Positions 1-5,265 of a stretch of DNA of 5,917 bases are shown piece by piece. The stretch is from NCBI GenBank assembly GCA_030019105.1, contig JASEGY010000128.1, positions 2,730 through 8,646 on the forward strand. The letters are read 5' to 3'. Under the pieces are notes generated by a model, which saw only the letters and a list, made by a program, of their open reading frames with translations, made no database searches and was not told where the DNA came from. Position 1 is the stretch's first letter. Every line of letters begins with the position of its first letter. Position numbers and translations under genes: made by a program. Source of the DNA: a bacterium. GTDB taxonomy: Bacteria > UBA9089 > JASEGY01.

Positions 1-7
1 GTTGAAC

Positions 8-56
8 AGCCTGTCTTGAGTTCGCTTACCCCAAAAACATTATCTTGAAAGCTATA
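8..56 (+). repeat. Dispersed ~49-nt direct repeat, copy 1
   Basis: This stretch matches 5134-5182 in the same orientation with about 6 differences over 49 nt. The best-kept core is the shared run ACCCCAAAAACATTATCTT followed by AAAGCTATA. It lies just downstream of the fliS stop, and the other copy lies upstream of frr. It has no reading frame and no clear internal palindrome. A dispersed repeat or an eroded mobile-element end would both fit; I cannot tell which. Copy 1 is close to the window edge, so its left boundary is uncertain. Confidence 0.65.
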
Positions 57-67
57 GTAATCAACTC

Positions 68-487
68 TTAAGCTCCCGGATAAGTTCCCGGAGGAGGTTT
101 TTTTATCACTTTCTCACCCGTCTTTTTCATCATTTCATTCCATGTATCTCGCAAATCAACAAACATGCCCTGAATTTCCTCTACTATTTCTCTATCTTTC
201 TTTATATTCGCATCAATTAAGCGTCGATTCATATAATCATACAACCGATTAAGGTTAGCGGCCAGTTCCCCGCCTTGCTTCATATCTAAGGAAATCATCA
301 ATTCATTAAGGATCTCCTGTGTTCGGATAAGCCTTGCGGAAACGATATCATATTTCTTCTCTGCTAACCCTTCTTTTGCCTGGTTGAGAAATTTTATCGC
401 CCCTTCATAGAGCATCAGGACCAGCTTTGTGGGACTGGCTGTCTCTACACTTGCCTGGCGGTATTTTTGATAGGGATTACTGACCAT
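68..487 (-). CDS. fliS: Flagellar export chaperone FliS
   Basis: FliS binds the C-terminal disordered region of flagellin in the cytoplasm, keeps it from polymerising early, and helps deliver it to the flagellar type III export gate. The 139-residue product has the usual family size (about 125-140). Its N-terminus NPYQKYRQASVETASPTKLV (residues 4-23) and the following LMLYEGAIKFL (24-34) are the typical FliS signature, and the rest is predicted helical bundle. The tail KKPPPGTYPGA (129-139) is proline-rich and probably disordered. An in-frame TAA directly precedes the ATG, which fixes the start. A modest AGAGAGG lies 11 nt upstream, and a better-looking AGGGGAGGT lies too far away (521-529). 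It follows ruvB on the same strand with a 197-nt gap between ruvB's last base and fliS's ATG, so shared transcription is possible. No other flagellar gene is visible; the next gene would lie off the left edge. Confidence 0.95.
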   Translation of the reverse strand: MVSNPYQKYRQASVETASPTKLVLMLYEGAIKFLNQAKEGLAEKKYDIVSARLIRTQEILNELMISLDMKQGGELAANLNRLYDYMNRRLIDANIKKDREIVEEIQGMFVDLRDTWNEMMKKTGEKVIKKPPPGTYPGA

Positions 488-689
488 TAATCAACAAACC
501 TCTCTTTGCCTGCCTTATGCACCTCCCCTCCCTTTTTTGTGCGGTATATTCATCTTCTTCTTTTAAAGGTGACGAGGTTAGCAGGCTTAATCTCTTTAGT
601 GGCTCTCTTCTTGCATCTTCTACCCTGAAGGCTTCTTTAGTATGAATCTTAAGGTATTTGGTATAAGGCCCTACTACCTCTTTTTTATT

Positions 690-1727
690 TTAGCATTTTT
701 CCCGATAGATGTCAACCCCTTTTTTGTCCTTCCGGAGATGTTTATATGCCAGCGGTGTGGCACATCGTCCCCTGGAGGTGCGGTTTAGAAAACCGATCTG
801 GACCAGATATGGTTCATAGACATCTTCAATAGTCTCTTCACTTTCATTTATGGCCACTTCAAGGGTTTTTATCCCGACCGGCCCGCCGTTAAATTTATCA
901 ATAATTATCTCCATAATTCGCCGATCCATCTCATCCAGCCCCAATTTATCTATCCCCATTTTTTCAAAGGAAGTATCTACAATTGGGGCTGTAATTATCC
1001 CTTTCCCCATTACCTGAGCATAATCCCTGATTCTTCTTAAAAGACGGTTGGCAATACGAGGTGTGCCCCGGGAACAAGAAGCAATTTCATCCGCACCGTC
1101 CTCTTCCATAGGACAATTAAGAATTCCGGCCGATCTCTTCACGATCTGCTTCATCTCTTCAGGATTATAGAATCCCAGCCGACTAACAATTCCAAACCGG
1201 TCCCTGAGTGGTGAGGTAAGCATACCGGCCCTGGTAGTGGCTCCAATCAGGGTAAACCGGGGCAGTTCCAGTTTGACGGTTCTGGCCGTGGGGCCTTTGC
1301 CAATAATAATATCTAAACGAAAATCCTCCATGGCCTGATAAAGGATCTCTTCTACTGTCCGATTCAAACGATGTATCTCGTCAATAAAAAGGACTTCTCT
1401 TTTATCTAAGCTGGTTAATATGGCCGCCAGATCACCCGCCCGCTCCAAAGTAGGACCGGATATGGCCTTAATTCCCACTCCCATCTCAGCCGCTATTATA
1501 TAAGCCAGGGTAGTCTTCCCTAATCCAGGCGGGCCATAGAAGAGGGTATGATCTAACCCTTCTCCTCTCCCTTTGGCCGCGGCAATGAAGATAGACAGGT
1601 TGCCCTTAAGGCCCTCCTGGCCGATAAACTCAGCCAACCGATGTGGTCTGAGTCTGGGTTCGATACTCTTGTCCTCCAACGTTGGAGTGGGAGTGATAAT
1701 CCGGTCTTTCGGTTGTTCTTGAAGCAT
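690..1727 (-). CDS. ruvB: Holliday junction branch migration helicase RuvB
   Basis: RuvB is the AAA+ ATPase that, with RuvA, drives branch migration of Holliday junctions before RuvC cleavage. From the start used here the protein is 345 aa, normal for the family. It shows [13 protein letters not shown] near residues 25-37, Walker [10 protein letters not shown] (65-73), Walker B LFIDEIH (113-119), sensor 1 GATTRAG (162-168), the PLRDRFG segment with the arginine-finger region (173-179), sensor 2 [13 protein letters not shown], and a C-terminal winged helix with [10 protein letters not shown] and [17 protein letters not shown]. All catalytic motifs are intact. The longest frame starts at a TTG at 1775, but that TTG is part of a consensus -35 box, so the mRNA should start near 1740. 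ATG 1727 has a GAGATGAG just upstream; ATG 1736 would leave a leader of only about 4 nt and is the alternative. ruvA and ruvC are not adjacent on the upstream side. Confidence 0.97.
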   Translation of the reverse strand: MLQEQPKDRIITPTPTLEDKSIEPRLRPHRLAEFIGQEGLKGNLSIFIAAAKGRGEGLDHTLFYGPPGLGKTTLAYIIAAEMGVGIKAISGPTLERAGDLAAILTSLDKREVLFIDEIHRLNRTVEEILYQAMEDFRLDIIIGKGPTARTVKLELPRFTLIGATTRAGMLTSPLRDRFGIVSRLGFYNPEEMKQIVKRSAGILNCPMEEDGADEIASCSRGTPRIANRLLRRIRDYAQVMGKGIITAPIVDTSFEKMGIDKLGLDEMDRRIMEIIIDKFNGGPVGIKTLEVAINESEETIEDVYEPYLVQIGFLNRTSRGRCATPLAYKHLRKDKKGVDIYREKC

Positions 1728-1746
1728 AATACTCATCTCAGGGCAT

Positions 1747-1775
1747 ATTTTATCACAAAACAGAATCACTGTCAA
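1747..1775 (-). promoter_or_regulatory. Sigma-70-type promoter of ruvB
   Basis: On the minus strand there is an exact TTGACA (1770-1775), a 17-nt spacer, and TAAAAT (1747-1752). The spacer ends in TGA, giving a TGn extended -10. The predicted start of transcription is about 1740, a few bases ahead of the ATG candidates at 1736 and 1727. This is the strongest promoter-like sequence in the window. No LexA-type SOS box was recognised near it, but lineage-specific operators could be missed. Confidence 0.72.
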
Positions 1776-1792
1776 ACAGTTCTGAATCCAAT

Positions 1793-1978
1793 CCAGTAAT
1801 TCGCATTACTGGGATGGTTCACCTTACTGTGAAAGCTTGCGGCTAAAAATTATCATTAACTTTCCGGAGTTAATCCTTTAGGATTTCATTAGTTATGAAA
1901 GGCTAAAGCCTAAACTCCAGAAAGAACGCAAGGTTTCACAAGAAAATGGACGATTTTTGAACCGTCCCGCATTACTGG
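1793..1978. repeat. 186-bp imperfect inverted-repeat element (MITE-like)
   Basis: The two ends and several inner blocks pair in order. CCAGTAAT (1793-1800) pairs with ATTACTGG (1971-1978). GGGATGGTTCA (1811-1821) pairs with TGAACCGTCCC (1958-1968), 10 of 11. TGTGAAAGCTTGCG (1828-1841) pairs with CGCAAGGTTTCACA (1927-1940), 13 of 14. The 53-nt palindrome at 1866-1918 sits in the middle. The left end also folds on itself (1793-1800 with 1805-1812). It contains no gene and lies in the divergent ruvB-rpsB spacer. No convincing target duplication flanks it, so whether it moved as a unit is an inference. Confidence 0.5.
1866..1918 (+). repeat. 53-nt palindromic GGAG-headed REP-pair-like unit, copy 1
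   Basis: The unit begins GGAGTT and ends AACTCC. It is an imperfect palindrome made of two small hairpins, AATCC-TTTA-GGATT (1872-1885) and GGCTAAAGCC (1901-1910). Each is preceded on its own strand by GGAG. A GTAG or GGAG tetranucleotide ahead of a short palindrome is the known layout of REP sequences mobilised by REP-associated tyrosine transposases, and two inverted REPs make a BIME. The copy at 5070-5122 is the reverse complement with only 2 differences in 53 nt. No such transposase gene is in the window. Confidence 0.65.
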
Positions 1979-2034
1979 AAAAATTCGGCCTCTGCAATCA
2001 CCACGGATGCCCCGTGTCTCCGTGGCGAATTTTT
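1979..2034. repeat. Hairpin-forming inverted repeat upstream of the rpsB promoter
   Basis: AAAAATTCG (1979-1987) pairs perfectly with CGAATTTTT (2026-2034). An inner stem CCACGG (2001-2006) pairs with CCGTGG (2020-2025). A 13-nt bulge lies on the left side between the two stems. It abuts the right end of the 1793-1978 element and ends about 25 nt before the rpsB -35 box. It could be another small repeat or a terminator shielding rpsB from upstream readthrough; the U-run after the inner stem is weak support for the latter. Confidence 0.4.
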
Positions 2035-2048
2035 GATGGCACAGGTCG

Positions 2049-2088
2049 AAAAATTTTCCTTGCTAAAAATTCAAACTTGTGTTATAGT
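2049..2088 (+). promoter_or_regulatory. Promoter of the rpsB operon, with UP-element-like tract
   Basis: TTGCTA (2060-2065) and TATAGT (2083-2088) are separated by exactly 17 nt. TGT directly before the -10 hexamer gives a TGn extended -10. An AAAAATTTT tract just upstream of the -35 (2050-2058) is placed like an UP element, as is common for ribosomal-protein and rRNA promoters. The predicted transcript begins near 2095, giving a leader of about 183 nt before the rpsB ATG. Confidence 0.62.
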
Positions 2089-2135
2089 TGCAAGAAGTAA
2101 AATACACACATCTCTTGATCTTTATCCTGGGTGCC

Positions 2136-2213
2136 GTAAGTAGAAAGTAAGAAATGGGAAATAGGAAGTAAGTTAAGATACTTCCCATCTCTCACCTCCT
2201 ATTTCCCATTTAT
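2136..2213 (+). repeat. Inverted heptamer-repeat tract forming a stem in the rpsB leader
   Basis: From 2136 the sequence runs in 7-nt steps: GTAAGTA, GAAAGTA, AGAAATG, GGAAATA, GGAAGTA. From 2179 it runs back in complementary 7-nt steps: TACTTCC, CATCTCT, CACCTCC, TATTTCC, CATTTAT. Together they give a perfect 15-bp stem, AAATGGGAAATAGGA (2152-2166) with 2197-2211. An alternative 7-bp stem pairs GGAAGTA (2164-2170) with TACTTCC (2179-2185). The two stems share bases 2164-2166 and so cannot both form. If transcription starts near 2095 this is a major mRNA leader structure. A regulatory role is inference; autogenous control of rpsB-tsf by S2 is known in E. coli, but this does not look like that RNA motif. 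Confidence 0.6.
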
Positions 2214-2262
2214 GGATAAGTACGGATGGAATAAAGAAAAGAAAGGGATGGAGGAAAAACCA

Positions 2263-2270
2263 AAAGGAGG
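2263..2270 (+). promoter_or_regulatory. Ribosome-binding site that sets the rpsB start
   Basis: AAAGGAGG ends 7 nt before ATG 2278. This is the best Shine-Dalgarno sequence in the window and selects [19 protein letters not shown] as the S2 N-terminus over the upstream in-frame ATG at 2212, which has only pyrimidine-rich heptamer sequence ahead of it. Confidence 0.9.
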
Positions 2271-2277
2271 ATTATTA

Positions 2278-3039
2278 ATGGCAGTAGTTACTATCAAACA
2301 ACTTCTTGAAGCAGGGGTTCACTTTGGGCATCAAACCCAGAGATGGAATCCTAAAATGGCCCCTTATATTTTTGCTGAACGGAATGATATTCATATTATC
2401 GATCTCCAGAGGGCAGTCAAGGGCTTAAAAAAAGCCTATAATTTTGTCAGAGATACAGTGGCGGGAGAAGGAACCGCTCTCTTTGTCGGGACTAAAAAAC
2501 AGGCCCAAAATGTAATAGCAGAAGAAGCAGCACGATGTGGTATGTTCTATGTGAACAAGCGTTGGTTGGGTGGAACCCTGACAAACTTTCAGACGATAAA
2601 GACCCGCATTAAGTACCTGCGAAGTCTGGAAGAAGCTGAAACCGACGGCCGGTTTGATGTCCTGCCTAAGAAAGAAGTAATAAAATTAAGAGAAAAGAAA
2701 GAGAAGCTTAATAGACTTTTAGGTGGCATTAAGGAAATGAATAAGCTGCCCAACCTCTTATTTATAGTGGATACCAGAAAAGAGCGAATCGCCATTAGTG
2801 AAGCCAGAAAATTAGGAATACCTATTGTCGCCGTCATTGACACCAACTGTGACCCTGATGAAATTGATTATTGTGTTCCAGGCAATGATGATGCTATCCG
2901 GGCAGTGAAATTGTTCTCATCTTGTATTGCTAATGCTGCGATCGAAGGGCAACAGATAGCGGCTGAACTTAAGGCAAAGGAAGAAAAAGAAGCGGAAGAG
3001 AAAGCTATGTTAGAAGAAAAGAAGGATATGGAAGAATAA
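2278..3039 (+). CDS. rpsB: 30S ribosomal protein S2
   Basis: S2 is a late-assembling protein of the small ribosomal subunit, located between the head and body near the S1 docking site. The 253-aa product starts [19 protein letters not shown] and continues with [20 protein letters not shown]. It has [29 protein letters not shown], the central coiled-coil segment around [20 protein letters not shown], and [33 protein letters not shown]. These are all conserved S2 blocks. The last 25 or so residues are a charged Glu/Lys tail. An upstream in-frame ATG (2212) would add 22 unlikely residues and is rejected. It is the first gene of rpsB-tsf-pyrH-frr, and the long structured leader fits regulation at the mRNA level. 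Confidence 0.98.
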   Translation: MAVVTIKQLLEAGVHFGHQTQRWNPKMAPYIFAERNDIHIIDLQRAVKGLKKAYNFVRDTVAGEGTALFVGTKKQAQNVIAEEAARCGMFYVNKRWLGGTLTNFQTIKTRIKYLRSLEEAETDGRFDVLPKKEVIKLREKKEKLNRLLGGIKEMNKLPNLLFIVDTRKERIAISEARKLGIPIVAVIDTNCDPDEIDYCVPGNDDAIRAVKLFSSCIANAAIEGQQIAAELKAKEEKEAEEKAMLEEKKDMEE

Positions 3040-3046
3040 TCGAATT

Positions 3047-3095
3047 GCGGATTTCAGATTGTGGATTGCGGATTGTGGCTTACGGAATGAGATAA
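3047..3095 (+). repeat. Heptamer tract directly after rpsB
   Basis: Seven consecutive 7-nt units can be read in register: GCGGATT, TCAGATT, GTGGATT, GCGGATT, GTGGCTT, ACGGAAT, GAGATAA, the last ones decayed. It starts 7 nt after the rpsB stop. On the opposite strand the unit reads AATCCGC, the same heptamer seen on the plus strand before tsf and frr. With the tract at 3263-3318 it could form a long imperfect stem, now interrupted by the mobile element between them. Confidence 0.7.
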
Positions 3096-3098
3096 ATG

Positions 3099-3232
3099 GG
3101 CCTTGTCCATCGTTTGGGCCATTGGATCAATTTTGTAGTGGTCGAGCTTGCTCGACAGGACGGCAGAGCAAGCTCTGCAACTACAACACCCAATTCGGTC
3201 AAGCACTATTGGCCGAAACGATGGACAAGGCC
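3099..3232. mobile_element. 134-bp MITE-like element with target duplication
   Basis: The element has perfect 17-bp terminal inverted repeats, GGCCTTGTCCATCGTTT (3099-3115) and its reverse complement (3216-3232). They are followed inward, after one mismatch, by a further 5 paired bases (GGCCA with TGGCC). It is flanked on both sides by the direct repeat GATAAATG (3091-3098 and 3233-3240), as expected of an 8-bp target duplication. It has no credible gene; frames of about 60 codons across it are by-products of the palindrome. The parent transposase is not in the window. Eight-bp duplications occur with several IS families (for example ISL3, IS256 and IS66 types), so I do not assign one. It sits between rpsB and tsf and would form a very stable hairpin in a shared transcript. 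Confidence 0.8.
3135..3184. repeat. Inverted pair of GTAG-headed REP-like hairpins inside the MITE
   Basis: On the plus strand GTAG (3135-3138) precedes the palindrome GTCGAGC-TT-GCTCGAC (3141-3156). On the minus strand GTAG (3184-3181) precedes GCAGAGC-TT-GCTCTGC (3178-3163). The two arms also pair with each other through GAGCTTGCTC (3144-3153) and 3166-3175, and through TTGTAGT and ACTACAA. A GTAG tetranucleotide followed by a short palindrome, in two opposed copies, is the classic BIME layout linked to REP-associated tyrosine transposases. No such gene is seen here. Confidence 0.6.
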
Positions 3233-3262
3233 GATAAATGAAGAATTAATCCGAAACAGGAA

Positions 3263-3318
3263 AATCCGTAATCCGTAACCTGAAGTCCGAAATCCGCAAT
3301 CCAAAATCCGAAATGTAA
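3263..3318 (+). repeat. Heptamer tract directly before the tsf ribosome-binding site
   Basis: Eight consecutive 7-nt units in register: AATCCGT, AATCCGT, AACCTGA, AGTCCGA, AATCCGC, AATCCAA, AATCCGA, AATGTAA. A further AATCCGA lies at 3248-3254, one base out of phase. The tract runs into the tsf ribosome-binding site (AAAGGGGAGG, 3317-3326). It is the reverse-complement counterpart of the tract after rpsB. Confidence 0.72.
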
Positions 3319-3336
3319 AGGGGAGGATGTTATTTA

Positions 3337-3933
3337 ATGAGTATTTCTGCATCACAGGTAAAAGAATTACGGGAGATAACCGGCGCTCCCATGATGGATT
3401 GTAAACAGGCCCTTACGAAGGCTGAAGGGGACAAGGGAAAGGCCATCAAGATCCTTCGCACCCAGGGTCTGGCTGCGGCTAAAAGTAAGAGTGGCCGGAA
3501 AACAAGCGAAGGGTTGATTATTTCCTATATCCATCTCAACGATAAATTGGGGGTACTTTTAGAACTCAATTGTGAAACCGACTTTGTGGCTCGAACAACT
3601 GACTTCAGGGAGTTAGGCAATAACATCGCTATGCAGATAGCCGCTACTACACCACGCTATATCAAACGAGAGGATGTCCCGGAGCATGAATTAAGGACAG
3701 AGGAAGATATCTATCAGGAGCAAGCCAGAACTTCCGGAAAACCTGAAGCAGTGTGGGACAAGATTGCTAAGGGACGTATGGAGAAATATTTCAAGGAAGT
3801 CTGCCTGATGGAGCAACCGTATATAAAAGATACCGAACTGACTATTTCAGAGCTTATTGCCTCTAAAGTAGCTACGATAAGGGAGAATATTACGGTTTCC
3901 CGGTTTGTCCGTTTTGAGCTGGGAGAAAAATAA
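3337..3933 (+). CDS. tsf: Translation elongation factor Ts (short form)
   Basis: EF-Ts is the guanine-nucleotide exchange factor that releases GDP from EF-Tu during elongation. The N-terminal UBA-like domain is clear (residues 1-50: VKELREITGAPMMDCKQAL, then KAIKILRTQGLAAA). The key EF-Tu contact motif TDFVAR is at 81-86 within NCETDFVARTTDF. The end, with MEKYFKEVCLMEQPYIKD and ITVSRFVRFELGE, is the normal EF-Ts C-terminus. At 198 aa it is the short type with one compact core, like the roughly 196-aa Thermus protein, rather than the 283-aa E. coli type. This is a natural variant and not a truncation. AAAGGGGAGG (3317-3326) lies 10 nt before the ATG. It follows rpsB after a repeat-filled 297-nt spacer and is 3 nt from pyrH. 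Confidence 0.97.
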   Translation: MSISASQVKELREITGAPMMDCKQALTKAEGDKGKAIKILRTQGLAAAKSKSGRKTSEGLIISYIHLNDKLGVLLELNCETDFVARTTDFRELGNNIAMQIAATTPRYIKREDVPEHELRTEEDIYQEQARTSGKPEAVWDKIAKGRMEKYFKEVCLMEQPYIKDTELTISELIASKVATIRENITVSRFVRFELGEK

Positions 3934-3936
3934 TAG

Positions 3937-4650
<714 letters not shown>

Positions 4651-4652
4651 AG

Positions 4653-5027
4653 ACGAGTTTAAGGCGTGCCTTTACCGTCTGGCTGCACCGTGTTTTGCTC
4701 CCCGCCCGTTTTAAGGGAGTAGAGATACCATCGGTAACAGAACTGCAGGAGGTGAAAAATATGTTAGCCGAACGGGTTAAAGAATGGACCAGGGAATGGA
4801 AGGAGGAAGGACTCCAAGAGGGACTTCAGCAGGGTTTGGAGTCGGAACGGCGTATGCTCGCCCGTCTGGTAAAACGGCGCTACGGGCAGGGTATGGCTGA
4901 GTCTGTTGACCCTTTGCTACAGGGAATTAGAGAAGTAAGGCTACTGGAAGCCGTTGGGGAGTGGGTGATTGAATATGATGATGACCAGGTGTTTTTTAAG
5001 AAATTAAAGGAAGTAACTGGAAGATAA
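4653..5027 (+). pseudogene. C-terminal remnant of an Rpn/PDDEXK-type transposase
   Basis: The open stretch encodes LRRAFTVWLHRVLLPARF, then VKNMLAERVKEWTREWKEEG, LQEGLQQGLESERRML and a C-terminal helical region ending VFFKKLKEVTGR. This is the pattern of the C-terminal half of Rpn-family recombination-promoting nucleases / putative transposases (PDDEXK_2 type), as I recall it. The N-terminal nuclease domain with its catalytic acidic and lysine residues is absent. Recognisable sequence begins within 3 nt of the pyrH stop, so a TTG-initiated 110-aa frame from 4695 would start mid-homology and lacks a ribosome-binding site. I read it as a truncated, dead fragment left between pyrH and frr. Expression by readthrough from pyrH is possible but would give only the charged coiled-coil-like tail. 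Confidence 0.72.
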
Positions 5028-5069
5028 TGTATAGTATTTAAGAAAAAGATTTTGGGGTTGGTTGTAATT

Positions 5070-5122
5070 GGAGTTTAGGCTTTAGCCTTGCATAAGTAAT
5101 GAAATCCTAAAGGATTAACTCC
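5070..5122 (-). repeat. 53-nt palindromic GGAG-headed REP-pair-like unit, copy 2
   Basis: Reverse complement of the unit at 1866-1918 with 2 differences in 53 nt (both in the central loop region). It keeps both inner hairpins, GGCTTTAGCC (5078-5087) and AATCC-TAAA-GGATT (5103-5116), and both GGAG heads. It lies 42 nt after the transposase remnant and upstream of frr. The flanking DNA differs from that of copy 1, so the 53-nt block is the conserved unit rather than the larger 1793-1978 element. Confidence 0.7.
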
Positions 5123-5133
5123 AAAAGCTACGT

Positions 5134-5182
5134 AGCCTATATTGAACTCGCCTACCCCAAAAACATTATCTTAAAAGCTATA
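5134..5182 (+). repeat. Dispersed ~49-nt direct repeat, copy 2
   Basis: Matches 8-56 in the same orientation with about 6 differences. It starts at the end of the 10-bp palindrome GCTACGTAGC (5127-5136). A weak promoter-like pair TTGAAC (5142-5147) and CATTAT (5164-5169), 16 nt apart, lies inside and could serve frr, but the -10 is poor. A similar pair occurs in copy 1, where no gene follows on that strand in the right place, so this reading is doubtful. Confidence 0.65.
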
Positions 5183-5212
5183 TTTCCCACGCAGCGCGGG
5201 GAGCAAAAGATT

Positions 5213-5247
5213 AATCTGCAATCCGCAATCCAAAATCCGCAATAAAA
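5213..5247 (+). repeat. Heptamer tract directly before the frr ribosome-binding site
   Basis: Units in register: AATCTGC, AATCCGC, AATCCAA, AATCCGC, AATAAAA. The tract ends 3 nt before the G-rich frr ribosome-binding site. Unit and placement match the tract before tsf, although the surrounding sequence is otherwise unrelated. Confidence 0.7.
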
Positions 5248-5250
5248 AAA

Positions 5251-5259
5251 GGGGGGTGG
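5251..5259 (+). promoter_or_regulatory. Ribosome-binding site supporting a TTG start for frr
   Basis: GGGGGGTGG resembles GGAGGTG with G in place of A, and ends 6 nt before TTG 5266. No in-frame ATG or GTG exists nearby upstream, and the next ATG (codon 13) would remove part of the first conserved helix, so TTG is the likely start. Confidence 0.7.
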
Positions 5260-5265
5260 CGAGCC

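Noticed and set aside
73..104. Plus-strand terminator: stem CTCCCGGA/TCCCGGAG followed by a T7 run
   Set aside because: The stem has a mismatch, GAGG separates it from the T-run, and the bases are the proline-rich fliS 3' codons on the other strand, where the polarity is wrong for ending fliS.
2212..2277. In-frame upstream ATG extending S2 by 22 residues
   Set aside because: No ribosome-binding site precedes it (pyrimidine-rich heptamer DNA does), S2 proteins start at [13 protein letters not shown], and AAAGGAGG is ideally placed for ATG 2278.
2589..2846. Minus-strand frames antisense to rpsB, tsf, pyrH and frr
   Set aside because: They lie wholly or almost wholly within strongly conserved genes on the plus strand, lack ribosome-binding sites and have shadow-like composition.
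3059..3278. Two overlapping ~60-codon plus-strand frames between rpsB and tsf
   Set aside because: They run through the heptamer tract and the palindromic mobile element, have no ribosome-binding site, and show no protein-like conservation pattern.
3263..3318. CRISPR array
   Set aside because: Units are 7 nt and contiguous with no spacers, and no cas gene is present.
3337..3933. EF-Ts as a truncated gene, because it is much shorter than the E. coli protein
   Set aside because: Both the UBA-like N-terminus and the normal C-terminal motif are present; roughly 200-aa EF-Ts proteins are a known natural form.
4695..5027. TTG-started 110-aa frame as an intact small gene
   Set aside because: Transposase-like sequence continues in frame upstream of the TTG to about 4653 and no ribosome-binding site is present, so the TTG is internal to a truncated gene.
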